A DNA stretch of 45,356 bases, from positions 1 to 45,356 of the IMG/VR virus record IMGVR_UViG_3300032224_001322, one strand, 5' to 3'. The notes under the pieces were generated by a model. The model had not been told where the DNA came from, made no database searches, and saw only the letters and a program-made list of their open reading frames with translations. Positions within the stretch are counted from its first letter, which is position 1; every line of letters starts with the position of its first letter. A program made the translations under genes and the position numbers. The DNA comes from a virus. Below are positions 19,935 to 28,400 of this stretch, piece by piece.

Positions 19935-20922
19935 GGTATTCCTGGAATGCTTGAAAGTTTCTGAATGGAACTACGAGTTTAGGGTCTTGACCGTCTTGCT
20001 GGCAAAGAATCACCTTGGCATTTGGCCATTTAGTTTTGCATACTGATTCTGCTTTTACGGGATCGCCTTCGCAATCTCTTGGAACTTCAAAGACTTCGTG
20101 TTCCGGGAATAGTTCGTAAGCAATCTTTGCGAATCGTGACATACAACAAATGAGGGATGGTTGCTTTAGTTTCTTGGCCACCATATAAATGTCCCCGAAA
20201 CGGCCCAAAATTACATAGATGGGCTTTGATTCGGGGGTAAAATAAATGACTTCTTCCTGAGAGTTATGAACTGCAATCAGTCTGCCATGTACATCATCAT
20301 TGTAGACAATGCTAAACATAGGGTCTTGCTGGATGGCAAGTTTAGACCTGTAATGCTTTACATGATGAGTATCATCCAAAACTAATTTATACGGCCTGCT
20401 TCCCATAATTTCCTTCACCTTGCGAAATTCCAAAAGACCGATTCCTCCGGCACTATCCAAAAGGATAAGCGGGTTTTCATCGGCAACTTTTGAAAGGATT
20501 TCCGAAAGCAGATTTTCTTTCATCTCTTCTTTGCGCTCTCCTCCATTAAGCATCCCCATAATTTCATTTGTGTAAAACTCTATGGGACTTGCATCATCAA
20601 TAAAAACATCATCATCAAAGATGTGCTTGTTGAGAGACATAAAGGATTTAGATTCTTCCACTCCTACGGAAAGACCGTGCAAACATTCTACAAAGGCGAA
20701 TGCCTTTAGATTTTCCTTCGCCTGAGTGTGATTGATATATGAGCATTCAATCGTGTAAAGTTTTTTAGGTCTTAGTGAGGCAAGCATTTTGGTGCTTCCT
20801 GTTCCCAGATGTGTGCCTGTTTCGACAATAACGGAAGGTGAGAACCTCCGGAGGGCTTCCAAAAACGGCCTGTCTTCAAGCATCGTTATGGAGGCAAATT
20901 GATAGTCTTTATATATTTTCAT
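19921..20922 (-). CDS. SAM methyltransferase fused to a GT-B-like segment
   Basis: The protein has 333 aa. The N-terminal 200 residues fit a class I methyltransferase: 'VIVETGTHLGTGSTKML' (SAM loop), 'KLYTIECSYINHTQAKENL' (acidic ribose contact) and 'PLILLDSAGGIG'. From about residue 232, 'KPIYVILGRFGDIYMVAKKL' matches the start of GT9/GT-B heptosyltransferase-type domains, but only about 100 residues follow, so that domain is short. It may methylate and transfer sugar precursors. It belongs to the three-gene reverse cassette. Confidence 0.55.
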   Translation of the reverse strand: MKIYKDYQFASITMLEDRPFLEALRRFSPSVIVETGTHLGTGSTKMLASLRPKKLYTIECSYINHTQAKENLKAFAFVECLHGLSVGVEESKSFMSLNKHIFDDDVFIDDASPIEFYTNEIMGMLNGGERKEEMKENLLSEILSKVADENPLILLDSAGGIGLLEFRKVKEIMGSRPYKLVLDDTHHVKHYRSKLAIQQDPMFSIVYNDDVHGRLIAVHNSQEEVIYFTPESKPIYVILGRFGDIYMVAKKLKQPSLICCMSRFAKIAYELFPEHEVFEVPRDCEGDPVKAESVCKTKWPNAKVILCQQDGQDPKLVVPFRNFQAFQEYHAQL

Positions 20923-20925
20923 AAT

Positions 20926-21648
20926 TTACTTATTAACCCAATAATTAATTGGACCATCTGGGTCTATAAGACCGGCAGATGTTACCCCCGGCCAATCTCT
21001 CCCCCGATGAGTGCCATTGAACTCTCCGCAATTATAAGCCCGTGATATTGCAGGAACTATTTCTTTCCTATTGCCTAAATGGCCATACATTATAACATCC
21101 CAGGAAGTGTCGTGAGAGTCAGTTCCGGTGGTCCAAGTTTCTGAGATTTCTTCCCAGCGGTTTGCCCAAGTACCCCATCCCCAGCAAGTGAACCATACTT
21201 GTTCATCTACCCGGAATAGAGTTTGTTTTGATAGTGGCTTATTGAAATCCCATCCGTTCTTACTTTTCCAAAGTCCTATTGTTCTGGCGGAGGCATCCTC
21301 TTTATATTTTTCTGCCGCCCACTCAATGTATATAAGGGCATCATCCGAAATGATGATGTCATCCTCAAGCATAAGCACAAAGTCGGGGTTGTCTTCCCAA
21401 GCCATATCCAAAGCCTTTTTAATAGTGTAATTGCACCCTTGCTTTTTTTTGGCTATGTCGGGAACAAGCCTAAACCAAAAGAATACATCAAGAACATCCT
21501 TGTTGAATAATCCATCTTCATAGCAATCCATAGCACAGAAGATGTTGTATTTATCCTTGTCAAACCCCTTTGCCCCATACAAAGCAGAGATACACCTTTG
21601 AAGATATTCTGGGCGATTGTAGGCCGAAATAGCAATGTTTATTTTCAT
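20926..21648 (-). CDS. GT-A family glycosyltransferase
   Basis: The product is 240 aa from the ATG at 21648, which begins 'MKINIAISAYNRPEYLQRCI', the normal start of GT2/GT13-like enzymes. The DxD-type motif lies in 'FVLMLEDDIIISDDAL' (about 95-110). 'WFTCWGWGTWANRWEEI' (about 155) is typical of sugar-nucleotide N-acetylglucosaminyl-type relatives. It transfers a sugar from a nucleotide donor. As the first gene of the reverse cassette it follows the promoter at 21661. An ATG five codons earlier is less likely. Confidence 0.75.
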   Translation of the reverse strand: MKINIAISAYNRPEYLQRCISALYGAKGFDKDKYNIFCAMDCYEDGLFNKDVLDVFFWFRLVPDIAKKKQGCNYTIKKALDMAWEDNPDFVLMLEDDIIISDDALIYIEWAAEKYKEDASARTIGLWKSKNGWDFNKPLSKQTLFRVDEQVWFTCWGWGTWANRWEEISETWTTGTDSHDTSWDVIMYGHLGNRKEIVPAISRAYNCGEFNGTHRGRDWPGVTSAGLIDPDGPINYWVNK

Positions 21649-21660
21649 AAATAATAAAAG

Positions 21661-21668
21661 CAAATGTA
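21661..21668 (-). promoter_or_regulatory. reverse-strand promoter (-7 box TACATTTG)
   Basis: Read on the reverse strand, TACATTTG (21668 down to 21661) fits TAnnTTTG and lies 13 bases before the ATG at 21648. It would drive the three-gene glycosylation cassette against the direction of the virion genes. Confidence 0.6.
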
Positions 21669-21749
21669 AAACAACTCTCCGACAAAACTGCGCTGCATAA
21701 AAAATTTGCCATCAATCTTTTGCCTAAAAAATTGTAAATTGCACCCACT

Positions 21750-22454
21750 ATGCTTGAGCAAGTAATCACTACGGTAATCACCTACCTAAACGCAGCAGGG
21801 TACTACAAGAGCGCAGAGGAAATACAGAATGCCATCAATGTGGCATCTCTTGATCTTTACAAGCGGCTAAGGGGAAACCTTGCTCAATATGCTCCGGGGA
21901 GGCCATCCTCTGCCATCACTCCCGAAGAAACCATCGCAACGGCTGATGCTATTTCAGAATTGTATTATAAGGTGGATATGCCCATTCAGGGGAACGACAA
22001 GTTTGCCGTTGTTCTGAACACGCAGGATGTGATTAACAAAACCATTGACCTTGTGCTTTCTTTGGAAGTATCCTATATGGATAATCCCGGCGAGTTCTAT
22101 CCCATAAACATTGTCCCTGACAATCAGTTTCTGATGATGAAGAACAATCCGGTGATTCCTCCGATTCAGAAAAGGCCATTGGGGAGATTGTTCTCAATGC
22201 TTGTTTATGAATGCTATCCATTCCAGGCGGTGGACTTCTACAGAGCAAGGGTGCTGACACTCCCTAACATTGTAGAATTCACATTCACCTCAAATGCCGG
22301 ACCGATTCCAACTATTAATGTTATTACACCTATGGACTGGACGATTGACAAACTTGACAATTTGGTGTACGGAACGGTGGCAAACCTTGGCTTTAACCTT
22401 TCAAACGGTGTTCTCGTTCAATCGGGTAATGCTATGAATGATAAAATCCTCTAA
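21750..22454 (+). CDS. putative head-tail ring/connector protein 1
   Basis: This 234-aa protein has an N-terminal helical part ('MLEQVITTVITYLNAAGYYKSAEEIQNAINVASLDLYKRLRG'-type start) and a beta-rich C-terminal half ('ADAISELYYKVDMPIQG', 'DNLVYGTVANLGF'). It is the first of three adjacent genes of similar size that precede the ejection proteins. That order is usual for ring or connector proteins of crAss-like and other Bacteroidota podoviruses. No motif is diagnostic. Confidence 0.5.
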   Translation: MLEQVITTVITYLNAAGYYKSAEEIQNAINVASLDLYKRLRGNLAQYAPGRPSSAITPEETIATADAISELYYKVDMPIQGNDKFAVVLNTQDVINKTIDLVLSLEVSYMDNPGEFYPINIVPDNQFLMMKNNPVIPPIQKRPLGRLFSMLVYECYPFQAVDFYRARVLTLPNIVEFTFTSNAGPIPTINVITPMDWTIDKLDNLVYGTVANLGFNLSNGVLVQSGNAMNDKIL

Positions 22455-22457
22455 GAC

Positions 22458-23081
22458 ATGGGAATAGACATAAACTATTTGGCAAACCAAATCGTGCTGA
22501 TGTTTATGGCCGGAAGGCCGACAACAGAAGGCATTGATGTCCGTGAGGTGGAGGCTCTTGTAAGGGAGGCCGCTGCTACTGTCGGAAGGCAGGAGTATTT
22601 TGAGAACTATAAAGCCGACAACCAAAGCACCGTCAATGGGCAATGGCTTGTGACATATCAACTGCCCATAGCAGATGATTCTATGACCGGCTACAAGTAT
22701 GCAGCTTTGAGCGAGAACTACCTTCCGCTTCCCAAGAACAGAGGTGTTGTAAGGGTGAGCATAGCAGACCAGGACTATAGGGGGAAAAAGCAAATAGCCT
22801 TTATTTCCTTTGAGAACTACGAGAACATTCGTGGAGGCTCTACAATAAAGTTTGCCGGAAAGTATTTCTATTCATTGGTTGCCAAGAAGGTGTACATCCT
22901 TCCGGCTTGCGAAGAACTGATTAAATTCCAATACATCAATGTCACTCAGGCGGTGGCTAACGATGCCACTCTGAACGAAGGTCAGGCACTCCTCATCATC
23001 AATCAGGTGATGCCATTAATGATTCAGCGTTTTGGAAGGAAGGCCGATATGGATACAGATGCAAACCCTAACTCCCTTTAA
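22458..23081 (+). CDS. putative ring/connector protein 2
   Basis: This 207-aa protein starts with a helix ('INYLANQIVLMFMAGRPTTEG') and 'DVREVEALVREAAATVGR', then beta segments ending 'LLIINQVMPLMIQRFGRKADM'. It sits three bases after the previous gene and twelve before the next. Function is inferred from position in the virion module. Confidence 0.5.
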   Translation: MGIDINYLANQIVLMFMAGRPTTEGIDVREVEALVREAAATVGRQEYFENYKADNQSTVNGQWLVTYQLPIADDSMTGYKYAALSENYLPLPKNRGVVRVSIADQDYRGKKQIAFISFENYENIRGGSTIKFAGKYFYSLVAKKVYILPACEELIKFQYINVTQAVANDATLNEGQALLIINQVMPLMIQRFGRKADMDTDANPNSL

Positions 23082-23092
23082 AATAATACACT

Positions 23093-23833
23093 ATGCTAAC
23101 ACAGACAGTAGATGAGGTGGTAGGGGTTGTGCTGGAAGAGATGGAACTTCCTGCAAACCAAAACTTTCGGATGCAATCCTTTGCCCTTGACTTCATCCGG
23201 GCAATGCAGAAGGATGTTCAGTCCTTGATTCCCGATCGTGATAAGGAGATGTTTTACAAACTCCCTGCAATAGGGTACAACATTGTAAGGCTTCCCAATG
23301 ATTACTATGACTACATAAGTGTTGGGGCGCAAGTGGGAAGGTATGTAAAAGGTCTTGCCGTAAACAATAGGCTTACGAGCCATAACAGGCAGCCCGACTT
23401 AGCACCCGTTATTCAGGCCACCTCAGACAACATCTGGTATTGGGGAGGCTATTATGGATATGGAATGGTTTGGGGTACTACCGGAGCGGTTGATGCCTTT
23501 GGAAACGGAGGTGACTATGGGGATTTCACCATAGATATGGACAAGCGGATTTTGATTACCTCTCCCTCCTATCGGTTTGCGAACATCACTTTGCGGTATT
23601 ACACAAACTGCCTGACACCTTCCGGAGAAACCTGTGTTCATCCCTGGTTTATTTCGGCTCTGAAATATTGGCTGAATTTCAAGTATTGGTTTTTGAAAGG
23701 AGACCCAAGATTCCAGGTTGCTAAAATGGAATACGAGAAGGAATATTTATTTGCTTTGCAGAGTAAGTACAGGACTAAGATACCTACTATTGTGAAGACA
23801 ATGGAGCGCATCAGAGGCTATAGACACGGATAA
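23093..23833 (+). CDS. putative tail tube/ring protein 3
   Basis: The protein has 246 aa. The N-terminal helix 'TVDEVVGVVLEEMELPANQNFR' and 'ALDFIRAMQKDVQSL' precede 'RLPNDYYDYISVGAQVG', a pattern I associate with tail-tubular/adaptor proteins of podoviruses. The central Gly/Tyr-rich stretch ('WYWGGYYGYGMVWG') is likely an exposed loop. The C-terminus has long helices. Confidence 0.55.
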   Translation: MLTQTVDEVVGVVLEEMELPANQNFRMQSFALDFIRAMQKDVQSLIPDRDKEMFYKLPAIGYNIVRLPNDYYDYISVGAQVGRYVKGLAVNNRLTSHNRQPDLAPVIQATSDNIWYWGGYYGYGMVWGTTGAVDAFGNGGDYGDFTIDMDKRILITSPSYRFANITLRYYTNCLTPSGETCVHPWFISALKYWLNFKYWFLKGDPRFQVAKMEYEKEYLFALQSKYRTKIPTIVKTMERIRGYRHG

Positions 23834-23839
23834 AATATA

Positions 23840-25423
23840 ATGGCACAAGAAACATCGGGAACTATATCCAAAACCATTCTCAAGAATGAGATGCTCCCAA
23901 TGCTCCTTAACGAGCAGAAGAGGGCTGATAGGGCATATGCTTTAGAGGAGCAGGCGAAGAGGAGGGCTGCTGAATTAGCTGCCAAGAAAGCGGCTGAGGA
24001 TGCGAAATTTAGGCCGGAGATTGGTTCGACTGAGGGTGGTTTGTTTATGCCTCAATTGCAAGAATTAAATAAATCCGATATTGACCAAACGGTGGCAGGG
24101 TTCTCAAACCCAAATGCTTCTCTTCAACAGAAATATCAATATAAAACGGATTTAGATAGAAAGATTAATGAGAGGAACTCGTGGCAGAAGTATACTGAAG
24201 GAAATATAAAGAACCAATTGCCTGAGTTGCAGAAATACTATAATGTAAGTGAGGCAGATATTCCTTCATATGCTAAAAATTATAAAGCAGACAGCTCTTT
24301 GTTTTCTGTCAATCATCCTGCCGAATTCAGTAAATATATAAAGCAAGACCCTAACAGGGTAAAGTGGCGAGATATTGGTTCTGGCTTGTTCAAAACAATA
24401 GGATCAGACAAATTCTCTTTTACAAATTCGGCTGGCCAGCAGGAGGTGATTGAATCAAACAAGTTGTTTGTCCCTCAAGAGGTTATTAATCCGGTAACGG
24501 GTAGGAGAGTGACTGCCAATAAGATAAATGGGCAGATAGCTTCTGAGGTTGCTATGAGCAATCCTGAAGTAGCAGGAATTATAACAAACTATGTTGACTT
24601 GAGAATTCCTCAATTGGCAAGCAATGAAGAAGTCAAAAAAGCAGCAACTGCTAAAGGAATTGAGTTAAAGGATTATGCTTCTGACATTGCTACATCAGAA
24701 GCTATGGACAAGTTATTTGCCAATATGGGTGGTGTCACTTATTCTCAAGACCTTCAGACTGCACAGGAAAAGGCAAGAGCAACGGCAAAAGGTCAAAAAC
24801 TTGCTGAGATTAGTATGACTAATGAGTCATCCGTATCTCAGGTATATTCTGGAAGAGGTCCAGCTAAACCGGGGCAGCCAAAGGGTCAAGTACTATATGA
24901 GGAGATTGCCTGGGGCAATGTGCCTACATTTACCATTCCTAAAACATCTGTTCCTGGGGGAGCAAACAAAAAAGTTTATCCAATATCTAATCCAGCGGAA
25001 TTTCAACAAATATTTACCGCTGCTCCAGGAGGGGGATATTTGCTCAAGCAAGGTTTTGATGTTGATAGCGGTCAACTCGTAAATGCATCAGAGGCAAAAG
25101 AAGACATTCCGTTGAAGGGTGGTGGGGTTAAAAAGAAGGGGACTCTTCTTTCTCCAAGATTCATAAGAACAATGTCTCCGGAGCAACAGAAAAAATATGT
25201 GAATACATTTGAAGCATATAAGGTAACGCCACAAATTTTGAGTTATAAGTATGATGAGGAAAACGAAACTTATGATATGAAAACGCCTCAAGTTAAAACT
25301 GTTGAAATGTTAATTCCAAAAGACTATGCTGGCGAATTAACCTCTGCATTAAAGTCAAAGAATGAAGGAGTGAATGTTGGTAAGCCCGGAAGAGCAAGGA
25401 TTTCAAACTATTCAGTAAAATAA
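23840..25423 (+). CDS. putative ejected virion (internal) protein
   Basis: This 527-aa protein has an Ala/Lys/Glu-rich coiled-coil head (about 25-60) and is otherwise helical and polar with Gly/Lys-rich loops. No TM segment or enzyme motif is seen. It heads the run of very large proteins that resemble phage ejection complexes. Its sequence becomes AT-rich after about 24050. The stop TAA overlaps the next ATG (TAATG). Confidence 0.5.
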   Translation: MAQETSGTISKTILKNEMLPMLLNEQKRADRAYALEEQAKRRAAELAAKKAAEDAKFRPEIGSTEGGLFMPQLQELNKSDIDQTVAGFSNPNASLQQKYQYKTDLDRKINERNSWQKYTEGNIKNQLPELQKYYNVSEADIPSYAKNYKADSSLFSVNHPAEFSKYIKQDPNRVKWRDIGSGLFKTIGSDKFSFTNSAGQQEVIESNKLFVPQEVINPVTGRRVTANKINGQIASEVAMSNPEVAGIITNYVDLRIPQLASNEEVKKAATAKGIELKDYASDIATSEAMDKLFANMGGVTYSQDLQTAQEKARATAKGQKLAEISMTNESSVSQVYSGRGPAKPGQPKGQVLYEEIAWGNVPTFTIPKTSVPGGANKKVYPISNPAEFQQIFTAAPGGGYLLKQGFDVDSGQLVNASEAKEDIPLKGGGVKKKGTLLSPRFIRTMSPEQQKKYVNTFEAYKVTPQILSYKYDEENETYDMKTPQVKTVEMLIPKDYAGELTSALKSKNEGVNVGKPGRARISNYSVK

Positions 25424-28400
25424 TGGCTGAAACATTAGCAAATGGGCTTGACCCAAGAAAGAAACTTTATTCGGCTTTGGTTTCAAGTTCCGACAAGGAA
25501 ATTGCTAATCAAGTAAAGAAGTTTTCATATAACAAGTTCAACAGCTTGCTGGATGACAATGATTTTGTCAATGACTTGTTCCTTGATATTTCGGAAAGGG
25601 GGATTGTCCTTGATCCTAAAAACCCAAGGGCATCCAAAGACCCCGTAGAGTTTGCTAACGCATTTGTTTATAAAGAGCCTCCTGCTCCGAAGCCACAAGC
25701 CGCTCCTAAGCAACAAGCCGTTGCGCCACCCGTAATGGAGGAAGAGGACGCATACATCCCCGAACCCCCTCCTGCTATAGGAAGCCGGGAATACGATGCC
25801 CAGCTACAAGCACAATACGGAGGAATGGCTCCCACATTAGGAGCGACATTTGGGGGTGTTCCTGCTTCGTTTGAAACGAAAGAACAGAAGAAGCAGGAGC
25901 AAATCAGCCCTGTGTTCAAGGCTCAACAATTAGCCTTTGAAGATGTTCCTATTGCCTCTGAGCAGAGGAAGGCTCAAAGGGAGTTCGCTAAAGCAGAGAA
26001 ACAACAACAGCAAGCTGCCATTCGGGGTGGTACAGGATTTGAAGTTGAGCAAGCAAAGAAGGCTAAAGAAAGAGGGCTTGGAGAATGGGGTGGCGATTTA
26101 ATAGGTTCTTGGGCTGAGGGCGGAAAACGAATAGCAAAGAATATTCTATCTACGGCCGGTTATTTTGCTCAAACGCAAGCTGCAACAGACCCGATGGCAT
26201 CATTGCCATATGAGAAAAGGCAGGAAATGATGGGAGAGGCATCTCAGACAATGTACAATAATGCCACCGCCGCCCAAAACTCTTTCCAAGATGAAATCGC
26301 AAAAAGAAACATTCAGACAAGTGTTCTTCAGGCGATAGACAAAGGGGACTACAGCAAAATCCCAGAAGCAGTATTATACACTGTGGGGGATGCTGCTATG
26401 CAAATCATTCCATCAATATTGACATTTGGGGGAAGCACATATATGCAAACACTTCCACAGGTTTATAAAGATGGAATTGATGCAATAGCAAAAGAAAAAG
26501 GGATGTCCCCCGAGCAAGTAATTGCGAATGGAGATGATGCATTTCTTGTTTCTCAATTAAATGCTGGGACTCAGTCCTTATTGGAATTTGCTGGGGCAGG
26601 ACTTGTTGCTAAAAGCATTGCAAGCCGGGGAGGCTATAAAGTAATGCGTGATTGGCTATTAAAACAAGGCACGAATAGAAACCTTGCTCGTGGCGCAGCT
26701 TTGCTTGGAGTTGGAACCGGAGAGGCAGTTACTGAGTACCTCCAGGAAGGAACTGGTCAAATAGGAACTACTGCTGCAAAATCTGAAACAACAAAAGCAT
26801 TCCTTGATAAACTTCCTAAAGAGTTATTTACTCCGGAAGCAAGAAAACAAAGAAAGGAAGCATTTGTTGGTGGGCTTGTTGGTGGCTTAGGGTTAACCGG
26901 AGGAGGACAAGCGATTCAATCCGCTATGGACAGAACTTTGTTTGAGGCTCCGAAAATAGGAAAGGCAACACAACGCCCTGATTACGAAGTTGCTCAAACC
27001 GATGACAAGATCCAGCAAAGGAGCAATATGCTCAAAGCTATGGAGAGTGCCATTCAGGCAAATCCCGAAGCGGAAGGTCAGATAAGGGAGCGTTACAGAA
27101 AGCTTACCGATGCGCTTGAACTCACCGACGAGGAGGTTCTGAGGGCATATGATGGCACGGCACAACTTCCACCTTCTCCTGAGAGGGATAGGATAATACA
27201 AGGTCTTGAGGAATATATGGCTGAGAAAGGTATTCAGCCTGAAGCCGCAGGAATGGAGGCAGGACTTGGAGAGGGGCTTAGAGTGACATCTCCCGAAGCC
27301 GAAGTAACTCCTGAGCCGCCCGTAATACAAACGGTCAATCCCAAATTCCCTGCTCCGCAATTTGCCCCAGTAGAGGAAGCCCCTGCCGAAGAGCTTCCTC
27401 CAACAGAAGAAACTCCTTCAACAGGAATGTTTGAAGGAATTACAGGGCCTCCACAGGAAGCTCCTGTCGCTGCCGAGGAGGTTCCCGTTGCTGCCGAGGA
27501 AGAATTGGTGGCGGCAGTTCCTTCTGCTCCTGCTCCGAAAGGAAAAGGAGTATCTGTTGAGTTTCCGACTGAACTTTCTGTTAGCGAAGTTAAGCCTTAT
27601 GCAGAAGTACCCGATAACTACTATCGTCCTGACCAACAGTTAAAGTTCAATCAAGGCAACTACTACGAACCTGTTAGGGTGATTGCTCATCCTGATGTGA
27701 TTAGAGCAATAACGATTGGAAGTAGATTAAGGGATGCTCAAAAAAGAAAAACGGTCCCCGATAGCGATATTGAGTTTGCGAATAAAATTGCTAAGCAACT
27801 TGGGTACACCAATGATGCGGGTAATGGCAACGCAATCATGCTCCATACAGCCGTAAAAGACCTTGCTAAAGAAAACAGAAGCAAGGATGAGGAAGTCTTT
27901 ATGGTGATTGGCAATGAGGCAAAAGCCCCCAAGCCAGCTCCCGTAACACCACCTGCCGCTCCGAAGGCAGAGCCTATATCAGGTAAGAGCGCAAAGGATA
28001 TGTCCCTTGATGAACTAAAGGCGGAGAGTTCTCTATTTGATGAAAAGATAAAGGCCGAAAAAGAAAGGCTTAATAAAATAGCTCCAAATAGGCAAGTATT
28101 GGGAGGGGCTGATATTGATAACCTCTCTCCAGAAGATGCCGCTCGTTATACTGAATTGAATGACGAGATAGGCAGAAGGGAAAGAGTAAGCCAAGAAGAA
28201 GCGAAGAAGCGTGTTGCCGAAAAAAGGGAGCAGCGCAGAAAAGAACAAGAAGCCCCAAAGAGAAAGCAAATAGACAGGAAGAGTGTCGAATCCGCTCTTG
28301 GAGATGCAAAGGAGGAATATAGAAAGTCCAAAGAAGCCTTTGATAAAAAACGAACCGAGCTTGATAAATCCACAAAAGAAGATGTAACGGATATTTTTGG

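Noticed and set aside
21700-21750. Forward promoter TAAATTGC before the ring genes
   Set aside because: It lacks the TTTG part of the -7 consensus; too weak to call although some promoter is expected between the divergent genes.
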